Part shown: in pieces, positions 9,314 to 17,216 of the stretch | How the letters are laid out: every line of letters starts with the position of its first letter | Numbering within the stretch: position 1 is the first letter of the stretch | Assembly: GCF_001429045.1 (NCBI RefSeq) | Contig: NZ_LMHY01000009.1 | Coordinates: 1 to 64,000 of the forward strand | DNA from: Pseudomonas sp. Root71 | GTDB lineage: Bacteria > Pseudomonadota > Gammaproteobacteria > Pseudomonadales > Pseudomonadaceae | DNA: 64,000 nt | Reading direction: 5' to 3' | The notes under the pieces: model-generated | Database searches by the model: none | Seen by the model: only the letters and a program-made list of their open reading frames with translations | What the model was told of the DNA's origin: nothing | Translations under genes and position numbers: made by a program

Positions 9314-9715
9314 ATGAACAGCAAAGCCGTCCTGAGCCAGGCCGAAGTCGGCCAGATCATCAAAGCCGCCCGCGCCGAAGCACAGGCCAATCAATGGGCC
9401 GTGACCATAGTGGTGGTCGATGACGGCGGCCACCCGCTGGCCCTCGAACGCCTCGACGGCTGCGCCCCCGGCAGTGCCTACATCGCCACCGAAAAGGCCC
9501 GCACTTCAGCCCTCGGGCGGCGCGAATCGAAAAGCTATGAGGACATGGTCAACGCCGGGCGCTACGCTTTCCTTTCAGCCCCCTTGCTGACTTCACTTGA
9601 GGGTGGCGTGCCGATTGTTTTCGATGGCCAGGTGATTGGTGCCATCGGGGTGTCGGGCGTCAAGCCCGGGCAGGATGCGCAGGTGGCCAAGGCCGGGGCG
9701 CAGTGCCTGAAATAA
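9314..9715 (+). CDS. glcG: GlcG-like heme-binding (DUF336) protein
   Basis: A 133-aa GlcG/HbpS-family protein with the family segments VVVDDGGHPLALERLDG and GGVPIVFDGQVIGAIGVSG. Homologues bind heme or cofactors, and the function in the glycolate operon is unproven. GGAG lies seven bases before the ATG at 9314. An ATG at 9308 overlaps that site and is disfavoured. It is last in the glc operon and is followed by a REP pair. No GlcC-type regulator gene is adjacent. Confidence 0.85.
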   Translation: MNSKAVLSQAEVGQIIKAARAEAQANQWAVTIVVVDDGGHPLALERLDGCAPGSAYIATEKARTSALGRRESKSYEDMVNAGRYAFLSAPLLTSLEGGVPIVFDGQVIGAIGVSGVKPGQDAQVAKAGAQCLK

Positions 9716-9737
9716 GATGTCGGCATCACCATTCCCC

Positions 9738-9831
9738 CTGTGGGAGCGAGCTTGCTCGCGATAGCGGCAGACCAGTCGACATCGATGTTGAATGACACTC
9801 CGCCATCGCGAGCAAGCTCGCTCCCACAAGG
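9738..9831. repeat. REP doublet (inverted pair)
   Basis: Two REP palindromes in opposite orientation: TGTGGGAGCGAGCTTGCTCG on the left and CGAGCAAGCTCGCTCCCACA on the right, about 45 bp apart. They form a long REPIN-type hairpin at the end of the glc operon. Confidence 0.9.
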
Positions 9832-9878
9832 TCCGTCCCACAGAGTCCGTGTTAAACCAGCCGAGAGGAGTTGCAGCC

Positions 9879-10766
9879 ATGACCCGTCTAACTGCCAAAG
9901 ATTTCGCCCCTGAACTGCTGGAACTCTACGACTACTACGCCCACGGCAAGATCAACCGCCGGGAGTTCCTCGACCGTGCGGCGCTGTTTACCTTCGGCGG
10001 TTTGACCGCTGGTGCCCTGCTCGCCGCGCTAAGCCCAAACTATGCGCTGGCCGAGCAAGTCGAGTTCACCGATCCGGACATCATTGCCGAATACATCACC
10101 TACCCCTCGCCCAAGGGCCACGGCCAGGTTCGCGCTTATCTGGTGCGTCCGGCCAAGGCCACCGGCAAGGTGCCGGCGGTGGTGGTCGTGCACGAAAACC
10201 GTGGGCTCAACCCCTACATCGAAGACGTGGCCCGGCGTGTGGCCAAAGCCGGGTTCATCGCCCTGGCCCCGGATGGCCTGAGTTCGGTCGGCGGTTATCC
10301 CGGCAATGACGACAAGGGCCGCGAGCTGCAGGCCAAGGTTGACCCGGAAAAGCTCATGAACGACTTTTTCGCCGCCGTCGAGTGGATGATGAAACACCCT
10401 GCCGCCACTGGCAAAGTCGGCATCACCGGGTTCTGCTACGGCGGTGGCGTGACCAACGCCGCCGCCGTGGCCTATCCGGAACTGGGGGCCGCCGTGTCGT
10501 TTTATGGCCGTCAGCCAACGGCCGAGGAAGTGCCCCGGATCAAGGCCCCGGTGATGTTGCACTATGGCGAACTGGATACGCGGATCAACGAAGGCTGGCC
10601 CGCCTATGAGACAGCGTTGAAGGCCGGGGGCAAGACCTATGAGGCCTATATCTACCCTGGCTGCAACCATGGCTTTCACAATGATTCGACACCGCGTTAT
10701 GACGAGGCGGCGGCGAAGCTCGCGTGGGAGCGGACGTTGGGTTGGTTTCGCAAGTATCTGGTTTGA
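9879..10766 (+). CDS. Tat-exported dienelactone hydrolase family protein
   Basis: A 295-aa alpha/beta hydrolase of the dienelactone hydrolase family. The triad is visible as Cys186 (GFCYGGG), Asp233 (YGELDTR) and His264 (GCNHGFHND). A twin-arginine motif ([10 protein letters not shown]) followed by a hydrophobic stretch and ALA at residues 56-58 suggests Tat export, although the motif starts unusually far in (residue 27). GAGAGGAG precedes the ATG. Substrate unknown. The Cys nucleophile fits lactone or ester hydrolysis. Confidence 0.88.
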   Translation: MTRLTAKDFAPELLELYDYYAHGKINRREFLDRAALFTFGGLTAGALLAALSPNYALAEQVEFTDPDIIAEYITYPSPKGHGQVRAYLVRPAKATGKVPAVVVVHENRGLNPYIEDVARRVAKAGFIALAPDGLSSVGGYPGNDDKGRELQAKVDPEKLMNDFFAAVEWMMKHPAATGKVGITGFCYGGGVTNAAAVAYPELGAAVSFYGRQPTAEEVPRIKAPVMLHYGELDTRINEGWPAYETALKAGGKTYEAYIYPGCNHGFHNDSTPRYDEAAAKLAWERTLGWFRKYLV

Positions 10767-10792
10767 CCAGAGGTTGAGGCCGGCAGGGCTGG

Positions 10793-10892
10793 CCTCATCG
10801 CGAGCAAGCTCGCTCCCACAGGGTCCGAGTCGAAGCACCTGTCTGTGAACGACTCAGGAACCTGTGGGAGCGAGCTTGCTCGCGATGGCGGC
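10793..10892. repeat. REP doublet
   Basis: Inverted REP pair: CATCGCGAGCAAGCTCGCTC on the left, then GGGAGCGAGCTTGCTCGCGA on the right after a roughly 40-bp spacer. The arm order is opposite to that at 9738. It lies between two convergent genes. Confidence 0.88.
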
Positions 10893-10906
10893 ATCACTAA
10901 TGGCGA

Positions 10907-11560
10907 CTACTTCGGCTGAGCCACGGTCCGCAGATACGGCTTCAGGGTCTTGAAGCCATCCGGGTATTTCTTCTTCGCGTCTTCGTCAGACACTGAAGTC
11001 GGGATGATCACGTCTTCACCCGGCCGCCAGTTAACCGGCGTGGCAACGGTGTGCTTGGCATTGAGTTGCAGGGAATCGAGCAGACGCAGCACTTCATCGA
11101 AATTGCGCCCGGCGCTCATCGGGTAGATCAGCATGGCCTTGACCTTCTTGTCCGGGCCGACGATGAACACCGAACGCACCGTGGCGTTGTCCACCGCCGT
11201 GCGCGCGCCGCCGCTGGCATTAGGGTGAATCATGTCGTAGAGCTTGGCCACCACCAGGTTTTCGTCGCCGATCAGCGGATAGTTGACCGCCGTGCCCTGG
11301 GTCTCGGCGATGTCGCCGACCCAGCGGTTATGGTCACTGACCGGGTCGACGCTGAGGCCCAGGACCTTGGTGTTGCGCTTGTCGAATTCCGGCTTGAGTT
11401 TGGCCAGGTAACCCAGTTCGGTGGTGCACACCGGGGTGAAATCCTTGGGATGGGAAAACAGGATGGCCCAGCCATCGCCGATCCATTGGTGAAAATTGAG
11501 GGTGCCTTCAGTGGTGTCGGCGGTGAAATCCGGTGCTTCGTCGCCAATGCGGATAGCCAT
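10907..11560 (-). CDS. lsfA: 1-Cys peroxiredoxin (Prx6/LsfA type)
   Basis: A 217-aa 1-Cys peroxiredoxin of the Prx6 subfamily. The peroxidatic Cys45 lies in HPKDFTPVCTTELG, and the long C-terminal region with NWRPGEDVIIPTSV is typical of LsfA. It reduces peroxides in the cytoplasm and contributes to oxidative stress defence. AAGGAG lies at good spacing before the ATG at 11560, and the start MAIRIGDEAPDF matches the family. It is convergent with the dienelactone hydrolase gene. Confidence 0.92.
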   Translation of the reverse strand: MAIRIGDEAPDFTADTTEGTLNFHQWIGDGWAILFSHPKDFTPVCTTELGYLAKLKPEFDKRNTKVLGLSVDPVSDHNRWVGDIAETQGTAVNYPLIGDENLVVAKLYDMIHPNASGGARTAVDNATVRSVFIVGPDKKVKAMLIYPMSAGRNFDEVLRLLDSLQLNAKHTVATPVNWRPGEDVIIPTSVSDEDAKKKYPDGFKTLKPYLRTVAQPK

Positions 11561-11683
11561 GTTCGATCTCCTTGCAGTGATGGACAGGGACGCCGTCAGG
11601 GCAGCGAATGCACTTCCCACGGCATGGACGCGAATCAGTATAGGAGAGGTTCGACGACTCGCCGCGACGGGTTGAACACGTCG

Positions 11684-12628
11684 CTAGCCCACCAGCGCAA
11701 TCAATTGCTGACGCTGGGCATCGGTCAGCATCGGGCCGAAACCGGCCCGGGCATTTTCCGCCATGTAGCGCGGGTTGCCGGTGCCGGGAATCACGCAGGT
11801 CACCGCCGAATGTGACAGCAGGAACTTCAGCGCCAGTTGCGGCCAGCTCTTGACCCCGACCTGCGCCGCCCAGCCTGGCAGCGGCTTATCTTTCAGTTTG
11901 GCCAGCAAGCCGCCACCGCCAAACGGCCGGTTGCAAATCACCGCCACGCCCCGCTCGCGGCACAACGGCAGCAGGCGTTTCTCGACGCCGCGATCATCCA
12001 GGGCGTAGTTGATCTGCAAGAAATCCACTGGCTCGGCCTTGAGTACCGCTTCCACTTCTTCATAGGCCGATGCCGTGTAATGGGTGATGCCGATGTAGCG
12101 GATACGCCCTGCTTCCTTCCAGTGGCGCAGGGTCGGCAGGTGCGTCTGCCAGTCCAGCAGGTTGTGGATCTGCATCAGGTCGATCCGGTCGGTCTGCAAC
12201 AGGGCGAAGGATTGTTCCATCTGCGCGATGCCTTCTTCGCGGCCCCGGGTCCACACCTTGGTGGCCAGGAAGGCCGGCGAGCGCGGCTCATGGATCGACA
12301 GCAACTCGCCTATGGTCTGTTCGGCGCGACCGTACATCGGCGAGCTGTCGATTAGCTTGCCACCCTTGTCGAACAAGGCATCCAGCACTGCGGGCAAGTC
12401 CTTGTAGGCCGGTTGCGAAGGCTCGACATCGAATCCGCGGTAAGTGCCCAAGCCTACGATCGGCAAGGACTCGTTGCTGGAAGGAATGACGCGGGTCTGC
12501 ATGGTCTTGCCTCCTGTTCCCGTCGACGGCGCGGGTTGTGCCCCCGCCTGACCGAAGGTGAAGACCGCCGAAGCACCGGCAGCCAGCGTGAGTACTTCTC
12601 TACGGGTGTAACCCTCAGGATGGCTCAT
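11684..12628 (-). CDS. Tat-exported aldo/keto reductase
   Basis: A 314-aa protein. The first about 30 residues are a twin-arginine signal (YTRREVLTLAAGASAVFTFG, then AGAQPA). The rest is an aldo/keto reductase barrel: catalytic Asp and Tyr in LIDSSPMYGRAEQ, a KVW lysine segment, and a His-containing MQIHNLLDWQTH. The C-terminal CVIPGTGNPRYMAENARAG is the NADPH-binding region. A periplasmic NADPH-dependent enzyme is unusual, and Tat export would fit folding with cofactor first. The start at 12628 is chosen because it places RR correctly. Confidence 0.85.
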   Translation of the reverse strand: MSHPEGYTRREVLTLAAGASAVFTFGQAGAQPAPSTGTGGKTMQTRVIPSSNESLPIVGLGTYRGFDVEPSQPAYKDLPAVLDALFDKGGKLIDSSPMYGRAEQTIGELLSIHEPRSPAFLATKVWTRGREEGIAQMEQSFALLQTDRIDLMQIHNLLDWQTHLPTLRHWKEAGRIRYIGITHYTASAYEEVEAVLKAEPVDFLQINYALDDRGVEKRLLPLCRERGVAVICNRPFGGGGLLAKLKDKPLPGWAAQVGVKSWPQLALKFLLSHSAVTCVIPGTGNPRYMAENARAGFGPMLTDAQRQQLIALVG

Positions 12629-12757
12629 AAAACGTTTCTCACCAGTCGCCGGGGTCCGGGTTGTTGCGCCGACAACCCGGATAACCCGCGCCAAGGGTCG
12701 ATTGACTACACTCAGAAAGCCTTGCGGCGCCAGCCACTTTCAAACCCCGAGCAGTCA

Positions 12758-13546
12758 ATGCCGCCCACTAACGTTAGTCGAATGTCACGCACCTTGTTGT
12801 TACTCGTCGTCATCGTCGCTGCGTTGTACCTGGCGCTGTGCGTGGCGCTGTTCGTGTTCCAGCGGGCGCTAATCTACTACCCGCAACCACGCGCCGTCGG
12901 GACCGCCGGGATGCTGCTCACCCTGCCGGTCGCTGACGCGCAGGTGCTGGTTTCCATCCGACCGCACGAAGGTCCCAACGCACTGATTTATTTTGGCGGC
13001 AATGCCGAAGACGTCTCGCACAACCTGCCCGGGTTCTCTCAAGCGTTCCCTGACTACGCCCTGTACCTGCTGCATTACCGTGGTTATGGCGGCAGTTCCG
13101 GCTCGCCTTCCGAAGAGGCCATTGCCCGCGACGCCATCACTTTGTTCGACCAGGTACATGCCAGCCATCCGCATGTGGCGGTGGTCGGCCGCAGCCTGGG
13201 TTCCGGGGTGGCCGTGCGCCTGGCCAGCGAACGCCCGGCCGCGCGACTGGTGCTGATCACGCCCTACAACAGCCTCGAAGGGCTCGCCGCCCGGCAGTTT
13301 CGCTGGTTTCCGGTGCGCTGGTTGTTGAAGGACAAATACCCGTCCTGGCAGTACGCCGCCCGCATCACGGTGCCGACACTGTTGATCGCGGCCGAGCATG
13401 ACGAGGTGATTCCGCGCCCGAGCACCGAACGTTTGTACACGCACTTCACCAAAGGCGTGGCGTCATTGCGGGTGATACCGGGGACGGGGCATAACTCGAT
13501 CGGCGAAAGCCCTGAATACTTAAAGGCGCTGGGGGATGGGTTGTAG
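12758..13546 (+). CDS. Membrane-anchored alpha/beta hydrolase
   Basis: A 262-aa protein with an N-terminal hydrophobic helix (LLLLVVIVAALYLALCVALF) and an alpha/beta hydrolase domain. The nucleophile elbow is GRSLGSG, the acid is probably in AEHDEVI and the base His is in GTGHNS. It resembles the YfhR/BEM46-type serine hydrolases that face the periplasm on an N-terminal anchor. An in-frame ATG at 12782 is an alternative start, and neither start has a strong ribosome site. It is divergent from the aldo/keto reductase gene. Confidence 0.82.
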   Translation: MPPTNVSRMSRTLLLLVVIVAALYLALCVALFVFQRALIYYPQPRAVGTAGMLLTLPVADAQVLVSIRPHEGPNALIYFGGNAEDVSHNLPGFSQAFPDYALYLLHYRGYGGSSGSPSEEAIARDAITLFDQVHASHPHVAVVGRSLGSGVAVRLASERPAARLVLITPYNSLEGLAARQFRWFPVRWLLKDKYPSWQYAARITVPTLLIAAEHDEVIPRPSTERLYTHFTKGVASLRVIPGTGHNSIGESPEYLKALGDGL

Positions 13547-13572
13547 CAAGCAAGGTAGAACATACCTGTGAC

Positions 13573-13604
13573 CTGTGGCGAGGGAGCTTGCTCCCTCGCC
13601 ACAG
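13573..13604. repeat. Perfect 15-bp palindrome (short REP-like hairpin)
   Basis: CTGTGGCGAGGGAGC, a 2-base loop (TT), then the exact complement. A second REP sequence class (GGCGAGGGAGCTTGCTCCCTCGCC). It lies between convergent genes and may act as a transcription barrier. Confidence 0.85.
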
Positions 13605-13684
13605 ACAAGCCCTTAAGTCGCCGCGCACGATTACCCGCAGTTGCGTCCGAGCGCCCCCCCGGAGCCCCCACACGAACACTGACC

Positions 13685-14572
13685 TTACAGATCGATCATC
13701 TGCATGTTCGCTTTGAGAAAGCCCATCAACTCGGCTGCCGCTGGCGACAGGCTGTGCCCCTTGCGGCACAGAATGCCGATCTGGCGTTCCAGCCGCGGTT
13801 CTGAAAGCGGCAGGAACGTCAGTTTCTCATTGCCCTGCGGGAACGCCAGGGACGGCAACGTGGTGATGCCAATGCCCTCTTCAAGCATCGCAATCAGCGA
13901 AATCATGTTGGAGACGAACAGCAGACTGCTGTCCAGCAACCCCGCCGCTTCCGTGCCCGCGAGCAAGCGCGAGGTGCCATTGCGCACTAACGGATAGGCT
14001 TGCAGGCTCGACCAATGCAGTGCCTCACCCTGGGCCACCAACGGATGATCGTGGCGGCAGACCACACCCACCCGATCACTCAGGATCGGCACGAACTCAA
14101 TGTTTTCGTCGGCCGCCCACACGCTACTGATCGCAAAATCCACCTGCCCCTGGACCAACAACTGCTGCACGCTGTCGGCATTGCCGTCCTGCATGCTGAT
14201 CTGCATTTTCGGGTGCTCGCTGACAAACCGCGCGAGCAGATGCGGCAACAACCGACTGGCCACCGACGGCACCGTAGCGATGCTCACCTGACCGATTTCA
14301 TGCCGCGCCAGCAAACTGACTTCCCGGGCGATGCGGTCGTGATGCGCCAGTAAATCCTGGAACAGCGGCAAACAGTGCTCGCCGAATGGCGTCAGTTCGG
14401 TTTTGCCGCCCTTTTCGAATAATGGCTGGCCGAGTTTCAGCTCCAGTTCGCGCACAGCCAGGGACAGCGCCGGTTGCGTGCGATAGGCCTGCCTTGCCGC
14501 GCCATGGAAGCTTTTCAACTGGGCAACCAGGACGAAATAGCGCAGTTGGGTAATCTTCAGCTCGGGAAGCAC
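13685..14572 (-). CDS. LysR-family transcriptional regulator
   Basis: A 295-aa LysR regulator. The N-terminal winged helix contains LRYFVLVAQLKSFHGAARQA and PALSLAVRELELKLGQPLFE, followed by a periplasmic-binding-like effector domain. It is divergent from the aldehyde dehydrogenase operon at 14664, with a short AT-rich intergenic region. By LysR convention it most likely controls that operon in response to the pathway substrate. CDS length is typical. Confidence 0.92.
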   Translation of the reverse strand: MLPELKITQLRYFVLVAQLKSFHGAARQAYRTQPALSLAVRELELKLGQPLFEKGGKTELTPFGEHCLPLFQDLLAHHDRIAREVSLLARHEIGQVSIATVPSVASRLLPHLLARFVSEHPKMQISMQDGNADSVQQLLVQGQVDFAISSVWAADENIEFVPILSDRVGVVCRHDHPLVAQGEALHWSSLQAYPLVRNGTSRLLAGTEAAGLLDSSLLFVSNMISLIAMLEEGIGITTLPSLAFPQGNEKLTFLPLSEPRLERQIGILCRKGHSLSPAAAELMGFLKANMQMIDL

Positions 14573-14663
14573 GGTAAGTTTTCCTTATCATTTCATATTT
14601 ATTATTAATTTTTATTTGCAGACTAATACTCTCAAGATGGGGCCAACGCAATCGGAGGTTCCC
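14573..14663. promoter_or_regulatory. Divergent LysR / catabolic operon control region
   Basis: A 91-bp region between the LysR gene and the aldehyde dehydrogenase gene. It holds a strongly AT-rich tract (about 14586-14620) in otherwise GC-rich DNA, consistent with overlapping divergent promoters and a LysR binding site. No single T-N11-A box could be assigned with confidence. Confidence 0.45.
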
Positions 14664-16106
14664 ATGGCACTGCAACCCTACAAAAACTACATCGGCGGCA
14701 ACTGGTGCGAAGGCCAGGGCGTTATCGCCAACCACAGCCCTTCGGATGTTCAAGACCTCATTGGCCATTACCACCAGGCCAGCGCCGAGCAGACGCTGGA
14801 TGCCATCGCCGCCGCCCGCGATGCCCAGCCGCAATGGGCCGCCAGTGGCCTGGAGCAGCGCCAGCAAGTATTGATGGCCATCGGCAACGAGTTGATGGCG
14901 CGTAAGGAAGAACTCGGCGAACTGCTCTCCCGGGAAGAAGGCAAGCCGCTGGCCGAGGGCGTCGGCGAAGTCAATCGCTCCGCGCAGTTCTTCCACTACT
15001 ACGCGGCTGAAGTGCTGCGTCAGATGGGTGAGACAGCCGCCTCGGTACGTCCCGGCATCGAGATCGAAGTCCAGCGTGAACCGGTCGGCGTGATCGGCAT
15101 CATCACGCCGTGGAATTTCCCCATGGCCACCGCCGCGTGGAAGATCGCCCCGGCCCTGGCCTTCGGCAACGCCGTGGTGTTCAAACCGGCAAACCTGGTA
15201 CCGGCCAGTGCCTGGGCCCTGACTGAAATCATCAGCCGCCAGGCCTTGCCCGCCGGCACCTTCAACCTGGTCATGGGCAGCGGCGCGGTGGTTGGCGAAA
15301 GCCTGATCCAGTCCGCCGACATCGATGCGTTGACCTTCACCGGTTCCCTGCAGACCGGTCGCCGCGTCGCGGTCGCCACCGCCGGCAATCTGGTGCGTTG
15401 CCAACTGGAAATGGGCAGCAAGAACGCCTTGGTGGTGCTCGATGACGCCGACCTCGAAATCGCCGTGGAATGCGCGTTGAACGGCGCCTTCTTCGGTACC
15501 GGGCAAAAGTGTACGGCCTCTTCGCGATTGATCGTCTGCGACGGCATCCATGACCGCTTCGTCGAGGCGCTGGTGGCACGCATGCGTCAACTGAAGGTCG
15601 GTCATGCGCTCGGACAAGGGGTGCAGATCGGCCCGGTGGCTGAAGCCCGGCAACTGGAGCAGAACCTTCATTACCTGCAACTGGCCGAAGACGAAGGCGC
15701 AACCCTGGTCGAGGGCGGCGAACTGCTGAACCTGCAACCGGCCGGGCACTACATGCGCCCCGCCCTGTTCACCAACACCCACAACAGCATGCGCATCAAT
15801 CGCGAAGAGGTTTTCGGGCCGATTGCCTGTGTGATCCGGGTCGGCGATTACGAAGAAGCCCTCGCCGTGTTGAACGATACCGAATACGGCCTCACCGCCG
15901 GGATCATCACCCAGTCGCTGCGTTATGCCAGCGACTTCAAGCGCCGTGCCCGCACCGGTTGCGTCATGGTCAACCTGCCCACCGCCGGCACCGATTACCA
16001 CGTGCCGTTCGGCGGCCGCAAAGCCTCCAGCTTCGGGCCGCGCGAGCAAGGGCAGTACGCCCGCGAGTTCTACACCGTGGTCAAGACCACCTACGTGCGT
16101 CCTTGA
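14664..16106 (+). CDS. NAD(P)-dependent aldehyde dehydrogenase
   Basis: A 480-aa aldehyde dehydrogenase. Key residues are Asn151 (TPWNFP), Glu249 in LEMGSKN and catalytic Cys283 (GTGQKCTASSR). LEMGSKN rather than the usual LELGGK is typical of the ketoglutaric-semialdehyde / KGSADH-like branch. GGAGG precedes the ATG at 14664, and an upstream in-frame start lacks one. First gene of a tightly packed operon with M19 protein, BCCT transporter and RidA. It probably oxidises the aldehyde produced in that pathway, with NADP likely. Confidence 0.9.
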   Translation: MALQPYKNYIGGNWCEGQGVIANHSPSDVQDLIGHYHQASAEQTLDAIAAARDAQPQWAASGLEQRQQVLMAIGNELMARKEELGELLSREEGKPLAEGVGEVNRSAQFFHYYAAEVLRQMGETAASVRPGIEIEVQREPVGVIGIITPWNFPMATAAWKIAPALAFGNAVVFKPANLVPASAWALTEIISRQALPAGTFNLVMGSGAVVGESLIQSADIDALTFTGSLQTGRRVAVATAGNLVRCQLEMGSKNALVVLDDADLEIAVECALNGAFFGTGQKCTASSRLIVCDGIHDRFVEALVARMRQLKVGHALGQGVQIGPVAEARQLEQNLHYLQLAEDEGATLVEGGELLNLQPAGHYMRPALFTNTHNSMRINREEVFGPIACVIRVGDYEEALAVLNDTEYGLTAGIITQSLRYASDFKRRARTGCVMVNLPTAGTDYHVPFGGRKASSFGPREQGQYAREFYTVVKTTYVRP

Positions 16107-16119
16107 ACAGGAGATCACC

Positions 16120-17106
16120 ATGCACGATTTATTGATGATCGACGGCCTGCAATATTCCCACTGGAACGAAGAGATCTTTCGCCAGATGCAGGCCGGTGGC
16201 CTGAGCGCGGTGCACGCCACCATCGCCTACCACGAGAACGCCAGGGAAACCCTGTCGCGCATCGGCGAATGGAACCGGCGCTTCGAAACCTGGCCCGAGC
16301 TGATTCGTCCGGTGCGCGAGGCTTCGGACATTCGCCTGGCACACCAGGAAGGCCGCGTCGGGATTTTCTTCGGATTCCAGAACTGCTCGCCGATCGAAGA
16401 CGACATCAGCCTGGTGGAGGTTTTCCGCCAGCTCGGCGTACTGATCATGCAGCTCACCTACAACAACCAGAGCCTGCTGGCCAGCGGTTGCTACGAGACC
16501 GAAGACAATGGCATCAGCCGTTTCGGCCGCCAGGTGATCCGCGAGATGAACCGCGTCGGCATGCTGATCGACATGTCCCACAGCGCCGAGCGCAGCACCC
16601 TGGAAGCCATCGAGTTGTCGAGCCGGCCGGTGATCGTCTCCCACGCCAACCCGTCGAGTTTCCACGCGGCCAAACGCAACAAGTCCAACGCGGTGTTGCG
16701 CGGCATCGCCGAGTCCGGCGGTCTGCTGGGTTTCAGTACTTACCCGTTTCACCTCAAGGGCGCGTCGGGCTGCACCCTGGAATCGTTCTGCGACATGGTC
16801 GCCAGCACGGCGGAGCTGATGGGCGTCGAACACATCGGCATCGGCACCGACCTGTGCCAGCAACAACCCCTGCAAGTGCTCGAATGGATGCGCAACGGGC
16901 GCTGGAGCAAAGACAAGGATTACGGCGAAGGATCAAAGGACAACGCCAACTGGCCGGCACCGCTGCAATGGTTCCGCGACAGCCGGGATTTCCCGGTCAT
17001 CGCCCAGGGCCTGCGCGACCGTGGCTTCGCCGAGGACGAGGTACGCAACATCATGGGACTCAACTGGTTGCGCCTGCTGGAAAACGCTACGACGGCGCAA
17101 GACTGA
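16120..17106 (+). CDS. M19 membrane-dipeptidase-like protein
   Basis: A 328-aa member of peptidase family M19 (renal dipeptidase fold). The second-half metal histidines are retained: His154 in IDMSHS and His175 in IVSHANPSS, followed by KRNKSN. The N-terminal HxD metal motif, normally DGHND, is DGLQY here. The bridging Glu of the VEGG motif is replaced by FGFQN (Gln87). From memory, the M19-like protein PA5396 in the P. aeruginosa glycine betaine/dimethylglycine locus shares these changes. It may therefore be a mono-metal amidohydrolase. Preceded by CAGGAG. Confidence 0.82.
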   Translation: MHDLLMIDGLQYSHWNEEIFRQMQAGGLSAVHATIAYHENARETLSRIGEWNRRFETWPELIRPVREASDIRLAHQEGRVGIFFGFQNCSPIEDDISLVEVFRQLGVLIMQLTYNNQSLLASGCYETEDNGISRFGRQVIREMNRVGMLIDMSHSAERSTLEAIELSSRPVIVSHANPSSFHAAKRNKSNAVLRGIAESGGLLGFSTYPFHLKGASGCTLESFCDMVASTAELMGVEHIGIGTDLCQQQPLQVLEWMRNGRWSKDKDYGEGSKDNANWPAPLQWFRDSRDFPVIAQGLRDRGFAEDEVRNIMGLNWLRLLENATTAQD

Positions 17107-17132
17107 CTCTTGATCGACACCGTGAGGACAGC

Positions 17133-17216
17133 ATGAAAAATAACAACAATAGCCTCCCGTTCATCTCCCCGACCGGCGATGCACAGCCCCAGGCGCGTAT
17201 TTTGGAGGCATCATGA
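17133..17216 (+). CDS. 27-aa peptide coupled to the BCCT gene
   Basis: A short ORF (MKNNNNSLPFISPTGDAQPQ...) with GAGGA before its ATG. Its stop overlaps the BCCT transporter start as ATGA. It is Asn-rich and not hydrophobic. It may be a leader that couples or tunes translation of the transporter. Confidence 0.4.
   Translation: MKNNNNSLPFISPTGDAQPQARILEAS

Noticed and set aside
13573..13604. Rho-independent terminator
   Set aside because: Perfect stem but no U-tract. The sequence class fits a REP-like repeat better.
14298..16223. A 641-aa minus-strand frame across the LysR and ALDH genes
   Set aside because: Antisense to a certain ALDH and overlapping a LysR gene in another frame.
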